Below are positions 8,143-16,553 of a stretch of DNA of 61,611 nucleotides, in pieces (position 1 is the first letter of the stretch; every line of letters starts with the position of its first letter). A program made the position numbers and the translations under genes. Origin of the DNA: Marinomonas pontica (GTDB lineage Bacteria; Pseudomonadota; Gammaproteobacteria; Pseudomonadales; Marinomonadaceae); NCBI RefSeq assembly GCF_026191375.1, contig NZ_JAODTL010000025.1, positions 1 through 61,611 on the forward strand, given 5' to 3'. Below the pieces are notes generated by a model. It did no database searches, was not told the DNA's origin, and saw nothing but the letters and a program-made list of their open reading frames with translations.

Positions 8143-8550
8143 CTATTTTTTGCGATTTCGTTGTTTGAAATTGGTGCTGAAATGTTGAAGGTGCAATTCA
8201 AGGGCATCACATGAAATGGTAATTTCCCGAACTGACAAGTAAAGCGAATACATCAGGCAAACTAGGCTAGCACCAAAAATGTAACTGCCGATTTGCTGGT
8301 ACTCCAGATAAATTGCCATCATCGATAGGACGCATAAGAAAAAGCTGATCACGCCTGCTTCTTGCATTCGTCGGATCAAATAAATGCGTTTGCGTAAATT
8401 GGTAATTTGTTCCGTGATATTCGCGTCTTCAAGCTTCGGGTCGAAGTTACGGATAATGGACGCAAGAGTGACAAACCGATTGGTGTAAGCCAGCAGCAAT
8501 AAAGAAACAGCGGGAAAGAGCATAGCGGGAGTGGTTAACGTAATGATCAT
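8143..8550 (-). CDS. DUF2721 membrane protein
   Basis: 135 residues, three hydrophobic segments (about 5-25, 65-85, 88-108). Matches the DUF2721 layout: LTTPAMLFPAVSLLLLAYTNRF, a central ITNLRKRIYLIRRMQ and a second hydrophobic hairpin. No function is known for the family. Convergent with the DUF1460 gene, whose repaired end lies 7 bp away. Confidence 0.8.
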   Translation of the reverse strand: MIITLTTPAMLFPAVSLLLLAYTNRFVTLASIIRNFDPKLEDANITEQITNLRKRIYLIRRMQEAGVISFFLCVLSMMAIYLEYQQIGSYIFGASLVCLMYSLYLSVREITISCDALELHLQHFSTNFKQRNRKK

Positions 8551-8792
8551 GTATGGCCTTCTTAAACCTGTGTTCGACAGCGGTGCTTATTGCACGATGC
8601 AAAGCGCTTGAAATGAATGAAACAAAAGGGTTCTAACACTATTTAGTCTCTTTATATTACGCTTACTGTGCGCTTTTTTGTACTGTCTCTTGCGGTTCTG
8701 AAAGTATAGAAAATAAGCGTTGTATCCCCCCAACTTCCTTCTATAATGCGGCTATATTTTCGTTCCGTCTATCGGTATAGAGTGAGATAAAA

Positions 8793-10069
8793 ATGAATGA
8801 TTTTTTCAGTATTGGCTTATTAATTATTGCCGGTGCTTTGTTTGCTATGTCTGAAATAAGCATGGCTGCGGCTAGAAAAATCAAGTTGCGTGTTTTGGCG
8901 GATGAAGGCGATGTGAAAGCCTTGGCGGTCTTGAAATTACAACAGAAACCCGGTGCCTTTTTTGCCATGATTCAAATTGCGTTAAACGCGATTGCGATAT
9001 TAGGCGGTATTATTGGTGAGCAAACATTAACGCCCTATATTAAGAAGGTTGTTGAGTTCGTTTATTCTGGGCCATTGTTGGATCAAATCAGTTTTGTTTT
9101 GTCTTTCCTAAGCCTTACGTCTTTGTTTATTTTATTTGCTGATTTATTGCCAAAACGTTTGGCGATAATCATGCCAGAAGCCGTTGCGATACGCATGGTG
9201 ACGCCCATGTTATGGGTGACATTTTTGTTAACACCGGTGGTTTTCTTATTTAACGGCATCACCAATACGATTTTGCGTTTATTTAATGTGCCGATAGAAC
9301 GCGAAGAGATTGTGACTACGGAAGACATTGTTGCCATGATGGACGCTGGCGCAGAAGATGGCAGTTTGCAAAGCCAGGAATACCAAATTATTGGCAGTGT
9401 GTTTGAGCTGGAAACGCGCAATATTGCCAGTGCGATGACACCGAGAGACCAGATTATTTATTTTGATGTTGATGAAAGCAGTGAAGAGATCAGTCAAAAA
9501 ATTATCGACCACCCGCATAATGACTTTTTGGTGTGTAACGGCAGCCTAGACAAAATAGAAGGCATCATAGATTCCAAAGAAATATTACGCTTGGTATTAA
9601 AAGGCGAGCCAGCTCAGATTCGCCCAGATAAAGTGGATAAAGAAGTTTTCTATTTACCTGAGACGCTGACGTTGTCCGAAGCTCTAAATGCGTTCCGAAT
9701 GGCGCCTCAAGCCTTTGCCGTGATCGTGAATGAATACGCTACTATTGTCGGTATTGTCACAGTGAAAGATTTGCTAGGCGGCTTTATGGGGGGTTACTCA
9801 CGCCACATGATGAGGAGCAAATCGTACAACGCGATGCCAACTCATGGTTGGTAGAAGGATTAACGCCAATCAATGATGTCATGCGCAGTCTGGATATTGA
9901 GGAATTCCCTGATCGAATCCAATACGAAACCATTGGTGGTTTTATTACCTACAGTTTAAAACGATTACCCAAACGGACGGACTTTTTTGTTCACGAAGGG
10001 TACAAGTTTGAAGTGCTGGACTTAGAAGGGGTAAGGGTTGAACAGCTGCTGGTCACGAAATTAAAATAG
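8793..10069 (+). CDS. paeA: DUF21-CBS-CorC/HlyC transporter, PaeA (YtfL)-like, frameshifted at 9788-9793
   Basis: Inner-membrane protein with an N-terminal DUF21 domain (SEISMAAARKIKLRVLADEG, then ILFADLLPKRLAI), two CBS repeats (MTPRDQIIYFD..., VDKEVFYLPETLTLSEAL) and a C-terminal CorC_HlyC domain (ETIGGFITYSLKRLPKR). Closest to E. coli YtfL/PaeA, implicated in polyamine (cadaverine/putrescine) export. The first frame ends at 9854 after GFMGG; the expected DEEQIVQRDANSWLVEG follows in the -1 frame. Adding one G to G6 at 9788-9793 restores it. About 425 residues after repair, the normal length. Single-gene unit. Confidence 0.85.
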
Positions 10070-10097
10070 CATTGCTAAGCAAGGACGCCTTTACTAA

Positions 10098-10127
10098 GGT
10101 GCCGCGCAGAAGTCACAGAGCGGCACC
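10098..10127. repeat. Stem-loop downstream of paeA
   Basis: Perfect 8-bp GC-rich inverted repeat, GGTGCCGC (10098-10105) and GCGGCACC (10120-10127), with a 14-nt loop and no T tract. The rest of 10070-10307 shows nothing else apart from the probable ybiT leader. Confidence 0.5.
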
Positions 10128-10307
10128 AATTGGGGTAATAAAATCGTAAAGCCTTACCACGTGAATCTCACCGCCAAAAAACATTGCTTAATCCTCGACT
10201 TTTGGCCATTAAATCACTATATTCGCCCACCTTTGTGTTTATATTTTGTACGCTAATCCAGTGGCAGACGTAAACGGCTTTCCATTCTTTATTTTCAGGG
10301 CTTACTT

Positions 10308-11891
10308 TTGATTTCCACGGCTAATATCACGATGCAGTTTGGCGCAACGCCATTGTTTGAAAATATCTCAGCAAAATTTGGTAACGGCAATCGTTACGGT
10401 TTAATTGGCGCGAATGGATGTGGTAAATCCACCTTCATGAAAATTCTGAGTGGTGCTCTGACACCCACCTCAGGAAACGTCTCTATTACACCGGGTGAAA
10501 AAGTCGGTACTTTAAGCCAAGATCAGTTCGCGTTTGAAGAATACACGGTGGTTGATGCTGTGATCATGGGCGATGTGGCGCTGTGGAAGGTCAAGCAAGA
10601 GCGTGATGCAATTTACGCTAAGCCAGAGATGAGCGAAGAAGACGGTATGCGCGCTGGTGAGCTTGAAGCAGAATTTGCCGAAATGGATGGTTACAGTGCG
10701 GAAAGTCGCGCAGGCGACATTTTGCTGGAAGCGGGCATTGCAGAAGAGTTTCATTTTGGTTTAATGAGCCAAGTTGCACCGGGTTGGAAGCTTCGCGTTT
10801 TGTTAGCCCAAGCGCTTTTCGCTAACCCAGACATTTTGTTGTTGGACGAACCAACCAACAACTTGGACATTCACACCATTAACTGGTTGGCGGGTGTGTT
10901 GAATCAACGCAAATGCACCATGATCATCATTTCTCACGACCGTCACTTTTTGAACTCTGTGTGTACACACATGGCAGACATCGATTTTGGTGAGTTGCGT
11001 ATTTATCCAGGTAACTACGAATATTTCATGGAGGCGTCGTCTTTGATTCGCGAACAGTTATTGACTGAAAATGCGAAGAAAAGTGCTGAGATGGACGACC
11101 TTCAAGCGTTCGTTAATCGTTTCTCGGCTAACGCATCTAAGGCTAAGCAAGCCAGCTCTCGCGCTAAAAAATTAGAAAAGATCGAATTATCAGAAGTAAA
11201 ACAATCGAGCCGTATGACGCCGTCTTTGACGTTTAAACAAGACAAAAAGCTTCATCGTCACGCTCTGATTTTAGAAGACCTAGGCCATGGCTATGATGAG
11301 CTGTTGTTTTCTGGCGGCAATATGATTTTAGAAGCGGGCTCTCGTTTGGCGATCATTGGTGAAAACGGCGCCGGTAAGACGACTTTTTTGCGTTGTTTGA
11401 TGAATGAATTGAACGCGAAACAGGGTGAGATCAAGTGGGCTGAAAACGCGGTTATCGGCTATTGCCCACAAGACAGCACCGAAGACTTTGATTGCGACTT
11501 GACCTTGTTTGATTGGATGTCGAAATGGCGTACCGCTAAGCACGACGACTTAAAAGTGCGAGCTATGTTGGGACGTTTGTTGTTTACGGCCGATGATTTC
11601 AACAAAAAGGTAAAAGTGTGTTCCGGTGGTGAGAAAAACCGTTTGCTGTTTGGCAAGCTGATGATGATGGATTTGAACGTTCTCGTCATGGATGAGCCAA
11701 CGAACCACATGGATATGGAAGCCATCGAAGCCTTAAACAACGCTTTGTTGGAGTTTGATGGTACATTGATCTTTGTTAGCCATGACCGAGCCTTTGTGTC
11801 TTCTTTGGCGAACCGTGTTATCGAAATCAAGGGGCAGAAAGTCGTTGATTTCCAAGGCACTTATGATGAGTATCTTGCTCATCAAGGCTAA
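10308..11891 (+). CDS. ybiT: ABC-F family ATPase YbiT
   Basis: Cytoplasmic tandem-ATPase of the ABC-F family, which act on the ribosome rather than in transport. 527 residues, close to E. coli YbiT. Two Walker A motifs, GANGCGKST (about residue 34) and GENGAGKTT (about 349); Walker [12 protein letters not shown] and [10 protein letters not shown]; two signature regions, the second VCSGGEKNR; a linker (P-site tRNA interaction motif) between them with [20 protein letters not shown]. The start is a TTG at 10308 giving [12 protein letters not shown], aligning with the family start; no ATG lies close upstream. An intrinsic terminator follows. Confidence 0.93.
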   Translation: MISTANITMQFGATPLFENISAKFGNGNRYGLIGANGCGKSTFMKILSGALTPTSGNVSITPGEKVGTLSQDQFAFEEYTVVDAVIMGDVALWKVKQERDAIYAKPEMSEEDGMRAGELEAEFAEMDGYSAESRAGDILLEAGIAEEFHFGLMSQVAPGWKLRVLLAQALFANPDILLLDEPTNNLDIHTINWLAGVLNQRKCTMIIISHDRHFLNSVCTHMADIDFGELRIYPGNYEYFMEASSLIREQLLTENAKKSAEMDDLQAFVNRFSANASKAKQASSRAKKLEKIELSEVKQSSRMTPSLTFKQDKKLHRHALILEDLGHGYDELLFSGGNMILEAGSRLAIIGENGAGKTTFLRCLMNELNAKQGEIKWAENAVIGYCPQDSTEDFDCDLTLFDWMSKWRTAKHDDLKVRAMLGRLLFTADDFNKKVKVCSGGEKNRLLFGKLMMMDLNVLVMDEPTNHMDMEAIEALNNALLEFDGTLIFVSHDRAFVSSLANRVIEIKGQKVVDFQGTYDEYLAHQG

Positions 11892-11917
11892 TTTGCCTCG
11901 CGTGTGATTCGCATTGT

Positions 11918-11954
11918 AAAGCCACTTACTGACATGCGCTGTAAGTGGCTTTTT
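11918..11954 (+). terminator. Intrinsic terminator of ybiT
   Basis: Perfect stem AAAGCCACTTAC / GTAAGTGGCTTT with an 11-nt loop followed by a T run. Confidence 0.85.
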
Positions 11955-11997
11955 CGTTTTATACTGTCTGGGTTTGTTGTCATACAAGGAGCATTTG

Positions 11998-12420
11998 ATG
12001 GACCATAATACATTAAAGCAGTATCTGCTATCGAAGCCAGAAGCAGAAGAGCATTACCCGTTTGATGATTACACGGCGGTGTTTAAAGTGCAGGGCAAAA
12101 TGTTTGCGCTATTGATAAAAAAGCAAGGCACGCCATTGCTGAATCTCAAATGTGATCCGGGGCATGCGATAGAGCTACGTGACATTTTTCCTGAAGTGAT
12201 TCCTGCTTACCATATGAATAAGCGCCATTGGAATTCGGTTGTTCTGCAGGGGGACTTGTCAGCAGGTGAAATCCAACGACAAATAGACCATTCGTATGGT
12301 TTGGTTGTGAAAGGCTTAAAGAAATCCATTCGGGAAGGGTTGGAAGTTCGACATGGAAAGCCTGCCTTATACGCGGGAACTCTTGATCAAAACCAAAGCA
12401 ACCAACAGTCTGGATTATAG
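11998..12420 (+). CDS. MmcQ/YjbR family protein
   Basis: 140 residues from the ATG at 11998, which has AAGGAG 6 nt upstream. The YjbR/MmcQ fold (CyaY-like, double-wing) is recognised by KPEAEEHYPFDDYTAVFKV, MFALL, LNLKCDPGHAIELRD and the late HMNKRHWNSVVL motif. Members are small cytoplasmic proteins, proposed to bind DNA; no process is assigned. Convergent with the chemoreceptor gene; a 10-bp hairpin spans the junction. Confidence 0.85.
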   Translation: MDHNTLKQYLLSKPEAEEHYPFDDYTAVFKVQGKMFALLIKKQGTPLLNLKCDPGHAIELRDIFPEVIPAYHMNKRHWNSVVLQGDLSAGEIQRQIDHSYGLVVKGLKKSIREGLEVRHGKPALYAGTLDQNQSNQQSGL

Positions 12421-12432
12421 AGTGTTGGTTGC
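12398..12432. repeat. Hairpin at the convergent yjbR-like/chemoreceptor junction
   Basis: Perfect 10-bp arms GCAACCAACA (12398-12407) and TGTTGGTTGC (12423-12432), loop 15 nt. It overlaps the 3' coding end and has no T tract; may attenuate read-through from both sides. Confidence 0.45.
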
Positions 12433-12446
12433 TGGGGATGACTGTT

Positions 12447-14084
12447 TTACAGCTTGAAGATAGACATGACTTCTTTGGTTTCTTTGGCTGTTTCGGCCAG
12501 TGATTCACTGGTGACATTATTTTGCTGAACTTGCTCTCCGGCTTTGGCGGAAAGTTCAGAAACGTTGATGTTTAATTGATTGAGTTTCTGCACGGCGTCA
12601 CTTTGCATATTCACACTTTGAATGACGGTGTGGCTTGCTCGGTTAATATCGTCGACAGAGGCGGCAATGTCTTGCAAATATTGTGTGGTTAGGTTGATCT
12701 CTTCGGTGGTTTTTTGTGACTGTTGATGGCTTGCAGTGATACGAGCTTCTGCTTCTTTTGCACCACTTTGCAGTTTGCTAATCATGTTTTGTATTTCATC
12801 CGTGGAGGCCTGAGTTCGACTTGCTAGGCCACGCACTTCATCGGCAACCACGGCAAAGCCGCGGCCTTGTTCTCCCGCTCTGGCGGCTTCAATCGCGGCA
12901 TTCAATGCCAATAGGTTCGTTTGTTCTGCAATGGCGCTGATAACATCCAAGACAGAGCCGATGGTCTGAGACTGTTCGGCAAGCTGAACAACGGTTTGCA
13001 GACCGGATTCCAATTCATGGGATAATTTTTCAAGCGATTGCACTGTTTGCAGGATAGAGCTTTGCCCTGTTTGAGTTTTTTCGACTGTAGATTGCGCAGA
13101 CGCCAAGGTGGATTGTGTGCTGTCGATCACTTCATTTTTAAAGCTGTCTACTTCGGTAATGGTATCAGCCATCTGCGCAAACATCCCTTCACGTTGTTGG
13201 GTAATGGCTTTTGTTTTTGCAGCAACTGATTTTAACTCTAGGCTTTTGTGTTCAACTTCTTGGTTGAGTGACACTGCTTTTGTAAGAGTCTTAGAAAGAC
13301 GATCGACAAAGGTGTTATACGATTTGGCAATTTGCGTTAATTGGTCTTTTCCAGATTCTGGTAGGCGTGTTTTTAAGTCGCCATCACCTTCCGAAATATT
13401 GTGCAGAACAGCCTGAATTTGTCCGATAGGTTGTAAAATAGAACGAACAATTAGGATGGATAAGAATAGGGCGATGAGAATAATGCCTGCGCTGATTAGG
13501 CCAAGGCGCGCGACCTCTTTCTGGAATTGGCTGTTTACATCGTCTAGATAAATGCCAGAGCCAATAATCCACCCCCAAGGCGCAAAACCTTGGACGTAAG
13601 AAATTTTTTCAACCGGCGTTTTGTTCCCAGGTTTTGGCCAGAGGTAATCAACAAACCCCGCGTTTTGAGCTTTGACGACTTTAACGAATTCTGAAAACAG
13701 TTTTTTGCCATTGGGATCCTCTAAGTTCGATAGGTCTTTGCCATCCAAGGCGGAGTTGACGGAGTGCATTACCATGTGGGCATTGTAGTCATTGATCCAA
13801 AAATATTCAGACCCAGCATAGCGAGTATTTTTAATGGTTTCCATGGCGTAACGCTGCGCATCTGAGCGGTTGAGTTGACCTGTTTGTTCCAATTGGTGGA
13901 AATACTGAAAAACACCGGTTGCGGTTTCCACCACATGTTTTGTTTGGGCGTATTTTTCATCGAGTAATGATTGTTTGTTTACCGTTAGAGAAAGATAAAC
14001 AACGAGAACTAATCCCAATGAAAAGAAGACGACCAAGCTGGTTAAACGCAGGCGGATAGGTATGTTTCGTAGAGAATTAATCAT
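12447..14084 (-). CDS. Methyl-accepting chemotaxis protein with single Cache (sCache_2) sensor
   Basis: 545-residue chemoreceptor. N-terminal TM, a periplasmic sCache_2 domain ([50 protein letters not shown]), a second TM (about 190-212), a HAMP domain ([26 protein letters not shown]) and the MCP signalling domain with hairpin tip [20 protein letters not shown] and [13 protein letters not shown]. sCache_2 sensors commonly bind small carboxylates; the ligand cannot be read here. Works with CheA/CheW, not in this window. Apparently monocistronic. Confidence 0.93.
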   Translation of the reverse strand: MINSLRNIPIRLRLTSLVVFFSLGLVLVVYLSLTVNKQSLLDEKYAQTKHVVETATGVFQYFHQLEQTGQLNRSDAQRYAMETIKNTRYAGSEYFWINDYNAHMVMHSVNSALDGKDLSNLEDPNGKKLFSEFVKVVKAQNAGFVDYLWPKPGNKTPVEKISYVQGFAPWGWIIGSGIYLDDVNSQFQKEVARLGLISAGIILIALFLSILIVRSILQPIGQIQAVLHNISEGDGDLKTRLPESGKDQLTQIAKSYNTFVDRLSKTLTKAVSLNQEVEHKSLELKSVAAKTKAITQQREGMFAQMADTITEVDSFKNEVIDSTQSTLASAQSTVEKTQTGQSSILQTVQSLEKLSHELESGLQTVVQLAEQSQTIGSVLDVISAIAEQTNLLALNAAIEAARAGEQGRGFAVVADEVRGLASRTQASTDEIQNMISKLQSGAKEAEARITASHQQSQKTTEEINLTTQYLQDIAASVDDINRASHTVIQSVNMQSDAVQKLNQLNINVSELSAKAGEQVQQNNVTSESLAETAKETKEVMSIFKL

Positions 14085-14184
14085 AACGTCACCCTTATTA
14101 TTGCTGTTTTTATGATGGCCTGTGGGGAGCTATTTTGTGTTGCTGAGCGCATTTTTTTTGTACGAGCCTTTTAATATAAGCACA

Positions 14185-14213
14185 ATGTCTTGTATCTGTC
14201 ATTTTCGTGTCAT
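14185..14213 (+). promoter_or_regulatory. Pho box (PhoB-binding repeats) upstream of phoX
   Basis: Three 7-bp repeats at exact 11-bp period: ATGTCTT (14185), CTGTCAT (14196), GTGTCAT (14207). The last two match the E. coli Pho-box arrangement (7-4-7) with one mismatch. A weak -10 (TACTTT) begins 10 nt after the last repeat, the expected distance. Followed by phoX at 14340, a classic PhoB target. Confidence 0.8.
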
Positions 14214-14339
14214 GTTTTATCGCTACTTTCTTACTCAGTCTCCTTACCAGTCAAAGGAGTTAGGTATTTGTTAGGCGAATAAACAAGCGACCTAAACGGG
14301 TCGACATTGATACTTAATATTATTGAATAGGGCAGTGTG

Positions 14340-16241
14340 ATGAATATTAATAGCAAAAAGCAATTGGGTTTTGATGAGCTAGATGAGTTGGTTCGCCCAG
14401 CGCCAGAAGTGGTCGAGTTTGAAGAAGTGGCCAATAAAATGGTCTCTCGCCGTGGCTTTTTAGGCGGTGGTGTTGCTGTGGGAGCCGGGGCATTTGTGAT
14501 GGGCTCGACCACATTGGCGGCAGGGAAAGCGATGGCAGCGAGCGCTGAAGAATCTCGTCTTGCTTTCAGCATGGTTAAGGCCAATGCGCTTGATACCATC
14601 ACAGTGCCTGAGGGTTATAAGTGGGAAGTGTTGGCTTCATGGGGCGATCCTTTGTTCAGTAATGCTCCTGCTTTTGATGCAGCAACGGGCGGGACTGGTG
14701 CTTCTCAAGAGTTGGCGTTTGGCGATCACAATGATGGCATGGCGTTTTTCTCGAAAGATGGCAAACAAATCATGGCCATCAACAATGAATACACCAATGA
14801 AAAGACACTTCACGCTAACCGAGCTGATGGTATGCCTGCTAACGCGGACGATGTTCGCAAAAATAAAGCGGCTCACGGTGTGTCAATCATTGAAGTGGCA
14901 CAACGCGGTGGTAAATGGGGGATTGTTCAAGATTCTCCTTACAATCGTCGCATTACAGCGGATACGGAAATGGATATCACGGGGCCTGCTCGTGGTCATA
15001 AGTGGATGCAGACTTCCGAAGACCCGAAAGGCTTGGTGGCAAAAGGAACGTGGAACAACTGTGGTAATGGACAAACTCCATGGGGTACGTATTTGACTTG
15101 TGAAGAGAACTTTAACGGTTACTTCACAGCCAATGATAAAAATTACAAAATGCCAGAAGCATTTAAGCGTTATGGTATGAGTACAGAAGGTCGCTATAAT
15201 TGGGCGATGGCAGACGCGCGCTTTGATTTGGTAAAAGAGCCAAATGAGCCAAACCGCTTTGGTTATGTTGTGGAAATCGACCCACTTGATCCAACGTCTC
15301 GTCCTAAGAAACGCACCGCACTTGGCCGTTTTAAACATGAAAACGCGGAGTTAACCATTGCTGCAAACGGTCATGTTGTTGTGTACCTTGGTGATGACGA
15401 GCGTGGTGAGTTTTTATACCGCTTTGTTTCCAAACATAAATATTTAGCTGGCGGCAATAACCGTGACTTGTTAGAAGAAGGCACTTTGTACGTTGCTAAG
15501 TTCCACGATAACAACCGTGGTGAATGGTTGGCTTTGACACCAAAAACAACCGGCATGACAGACGCTGAAATTTCCATTCATACTCGAATGGCGGCTTCTA
15601 AAGTGGGAGCAACAACGATGGATCGCCCTGAATGGGTCGCGGCTCATCCTCACAAAGCGGAAGTGTATTGCTCCCTAACAAACAACAAAAACCGCGGCGT
15701 TAAACCAAATGCGGGTGGCGATGCGACACCGGCTAGCGGTCCAAACCCACGAGTGAAAAACAACTTTGGCCAGATTGTTCGTTGGACGCCAATGGACTCG
15801 GATCATACTCATAACGAGTTTAAGTGGGATTTGTTCGTATTGGCGGGTAATCCAGCTGTGTACGATGATGCCAATGCAGGCTCTAAGAACGTTAACCAAG
15901 ACAATATGTTTAATTCACCGGATGGCTTAAAGTTCGATTCCAAAGGTTTATTGTGGATTCAAACAGACGGCAACTATTCGAATGAAAAAGGTTTCCAAGG
16001 CCAGGGCAATAACCAGATGCTAGTGGGTGACCCTGAAACAGGCGAAATTCGTCGTTTCCTTGTGGGGCCTAAAGAATCTGAAATCACCGGCGCGACATGG
16101 AATGCGGCACGCACAACCATGTTTATTGGTGTACAGCATCCAGGTGAAGGTGGTAACTCACATTGGCCAAATGGCGGTAACTCAGTGCCTCGCTCTAGTG
16201 TGATTGCTATATCACGCGAAGACGGTGCAGTCATCGGCTAA
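14340..16241 (+). CDS. phoX: PhoX alkaline phosphatase (DUF839 family), Tat-exported
   Basis: Periplasmic calcium/iron-dependent phosphomonoesterase that releases phosphate from organic esters when phosphate is scarce. 633 residues, within the family range. The Tat signal is visible near residue 36, SRRGFLGGGVAVGAGAF, followed by an Ala-rich stretch. PhoX-type blocks include NNEYTNEKTLH, GTWNNCGNGQTPWGTYLTCEEN, GYVVEIDP, ALGRFKHENA, YLGDDERGEFLYRFVS and GLLWIQTDGNYSNE, covering the metal-binding Glu/Asp positions and the Cys-containing motif. I chose the ATG at 14340 (AGGG 7 nt upstream) over the overlapping GTG at 14337. Upstream Pho box and downstream terminator make it a single-gene phosphate-starvation unit. 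Confidence 0.93.
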   Translation: MNINSKKQLGFDELDELVRPAPEVVEFEEVANKMVSRRGFLGGGVAVGAGAFVMGSTTLAAGKAMAASAEESRLAFSMVKANALDTITVPEGYKWEVLASWGDPLFSNAPAFDAATGGTGASQELAFGDHNDGMAFFSKDGKQIMAINNEYTNEKTLHANRADGMPANADDVRKNKAAHGVSIIEVAQRGGKWGIVQDSPYNRRITADTEMDITGPARGHKWMQTSEDPKGLVAKGTWNNCGNGQTPWGTYLTCEENFNGYFTANDKNYKMPEAFKRYGMSTEGRYNWAMADARFDLVKEPNEPNRFGYVVEIDPLDPTSRPKKRTALGRFKHENAELTIAANGHVVVYLGDDERGEFLYRFVSKHKYLAGGNNRDLLEEGTLYVAKFHDNNRGEWLALTPKTTGMTDAEISIHTRMAASKVGATTMDRPEWVAAHPHKAEVYCSLTNNKNRGVKPNAGGDATPASGPNPRVKNNFGQIVRWTPMDSDHTHNEFKWDLFVLAGNPAVYDDANAGSKNVNQDNMFNSPDGLKFDSKGLLWIQTDGNYSNEKGFQGQGNNQMLVGDPETGEIRRFLVGPKESEITGATWNAARTTMFIGVQHPGEGGNSHWPNGGNSVPRSSVIAISREDGAVIG

Positions 16242-16274
16242 GTTTTTGCTTTATAAGAATATTTTATGGATTAT

Positions 16275-16307
16275 AAAGCCAGTATATTTGTTATGCTGGC
16301 TTTTTTT
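16275..16307 (+). terminator. Intrinsic terminator of phoX
   Basis: Stem AAAGCCAG / CTGGCTTT with an AT-rich loop, followed by seven T. Confidence 0.85.
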
Positions 16308-16323
16308 ATGGCGGTAAATAACC

Positions 16324-16360
16324 TGATACAGGTCACAATTAGCATGATATAGGTCACAAT
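16324..16360 (+). promoter_or_regulatory. Two 16-bp direct repeats upstream of the GGDEF/EAL gene (Crp/Fnr-like)
   Basis: TGATACAGGTCACAAT (16324-16339) and TGATATAGGTCACAAT (16345-16360) differ at one base and are 21 bp apart, two helical turns. Each contains TGAT-N4-GTCA, the core of Fnr/Anr/Dnr boxes, and also a TCACA half-site as in Crp targets. A TATAAG follows at about 16364. They lie in the 312-bp gap 16242-16553 before the GGDEF/EAL gene; the remaining part of the gap shows nothing else. Confidence 0.5.
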
Positions 16361-16553
16361 CTTTATAAGATTTTTTTATAGGTTCTTGTGTCGTAGGGAA
16401 GAAAATGTCAGTCTTAGAAATGTGCACATTAAAAGCAAGGAATTAGGCCATTACCTGATGATGAATATGGATATTTACTCTCTCTTTTGTGATTATAGGT
16501 TTTAGGCGCTGTACAAGGTGCAGCGATGAACATGAAAATGTAAGCGAGTCAGA

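Noticed and set aside
12146..12517. Antisense ORF of 123 codons
   Set aside because: Shadow of the YjbR-like and chemoreceptor genes; no conserved sequence.
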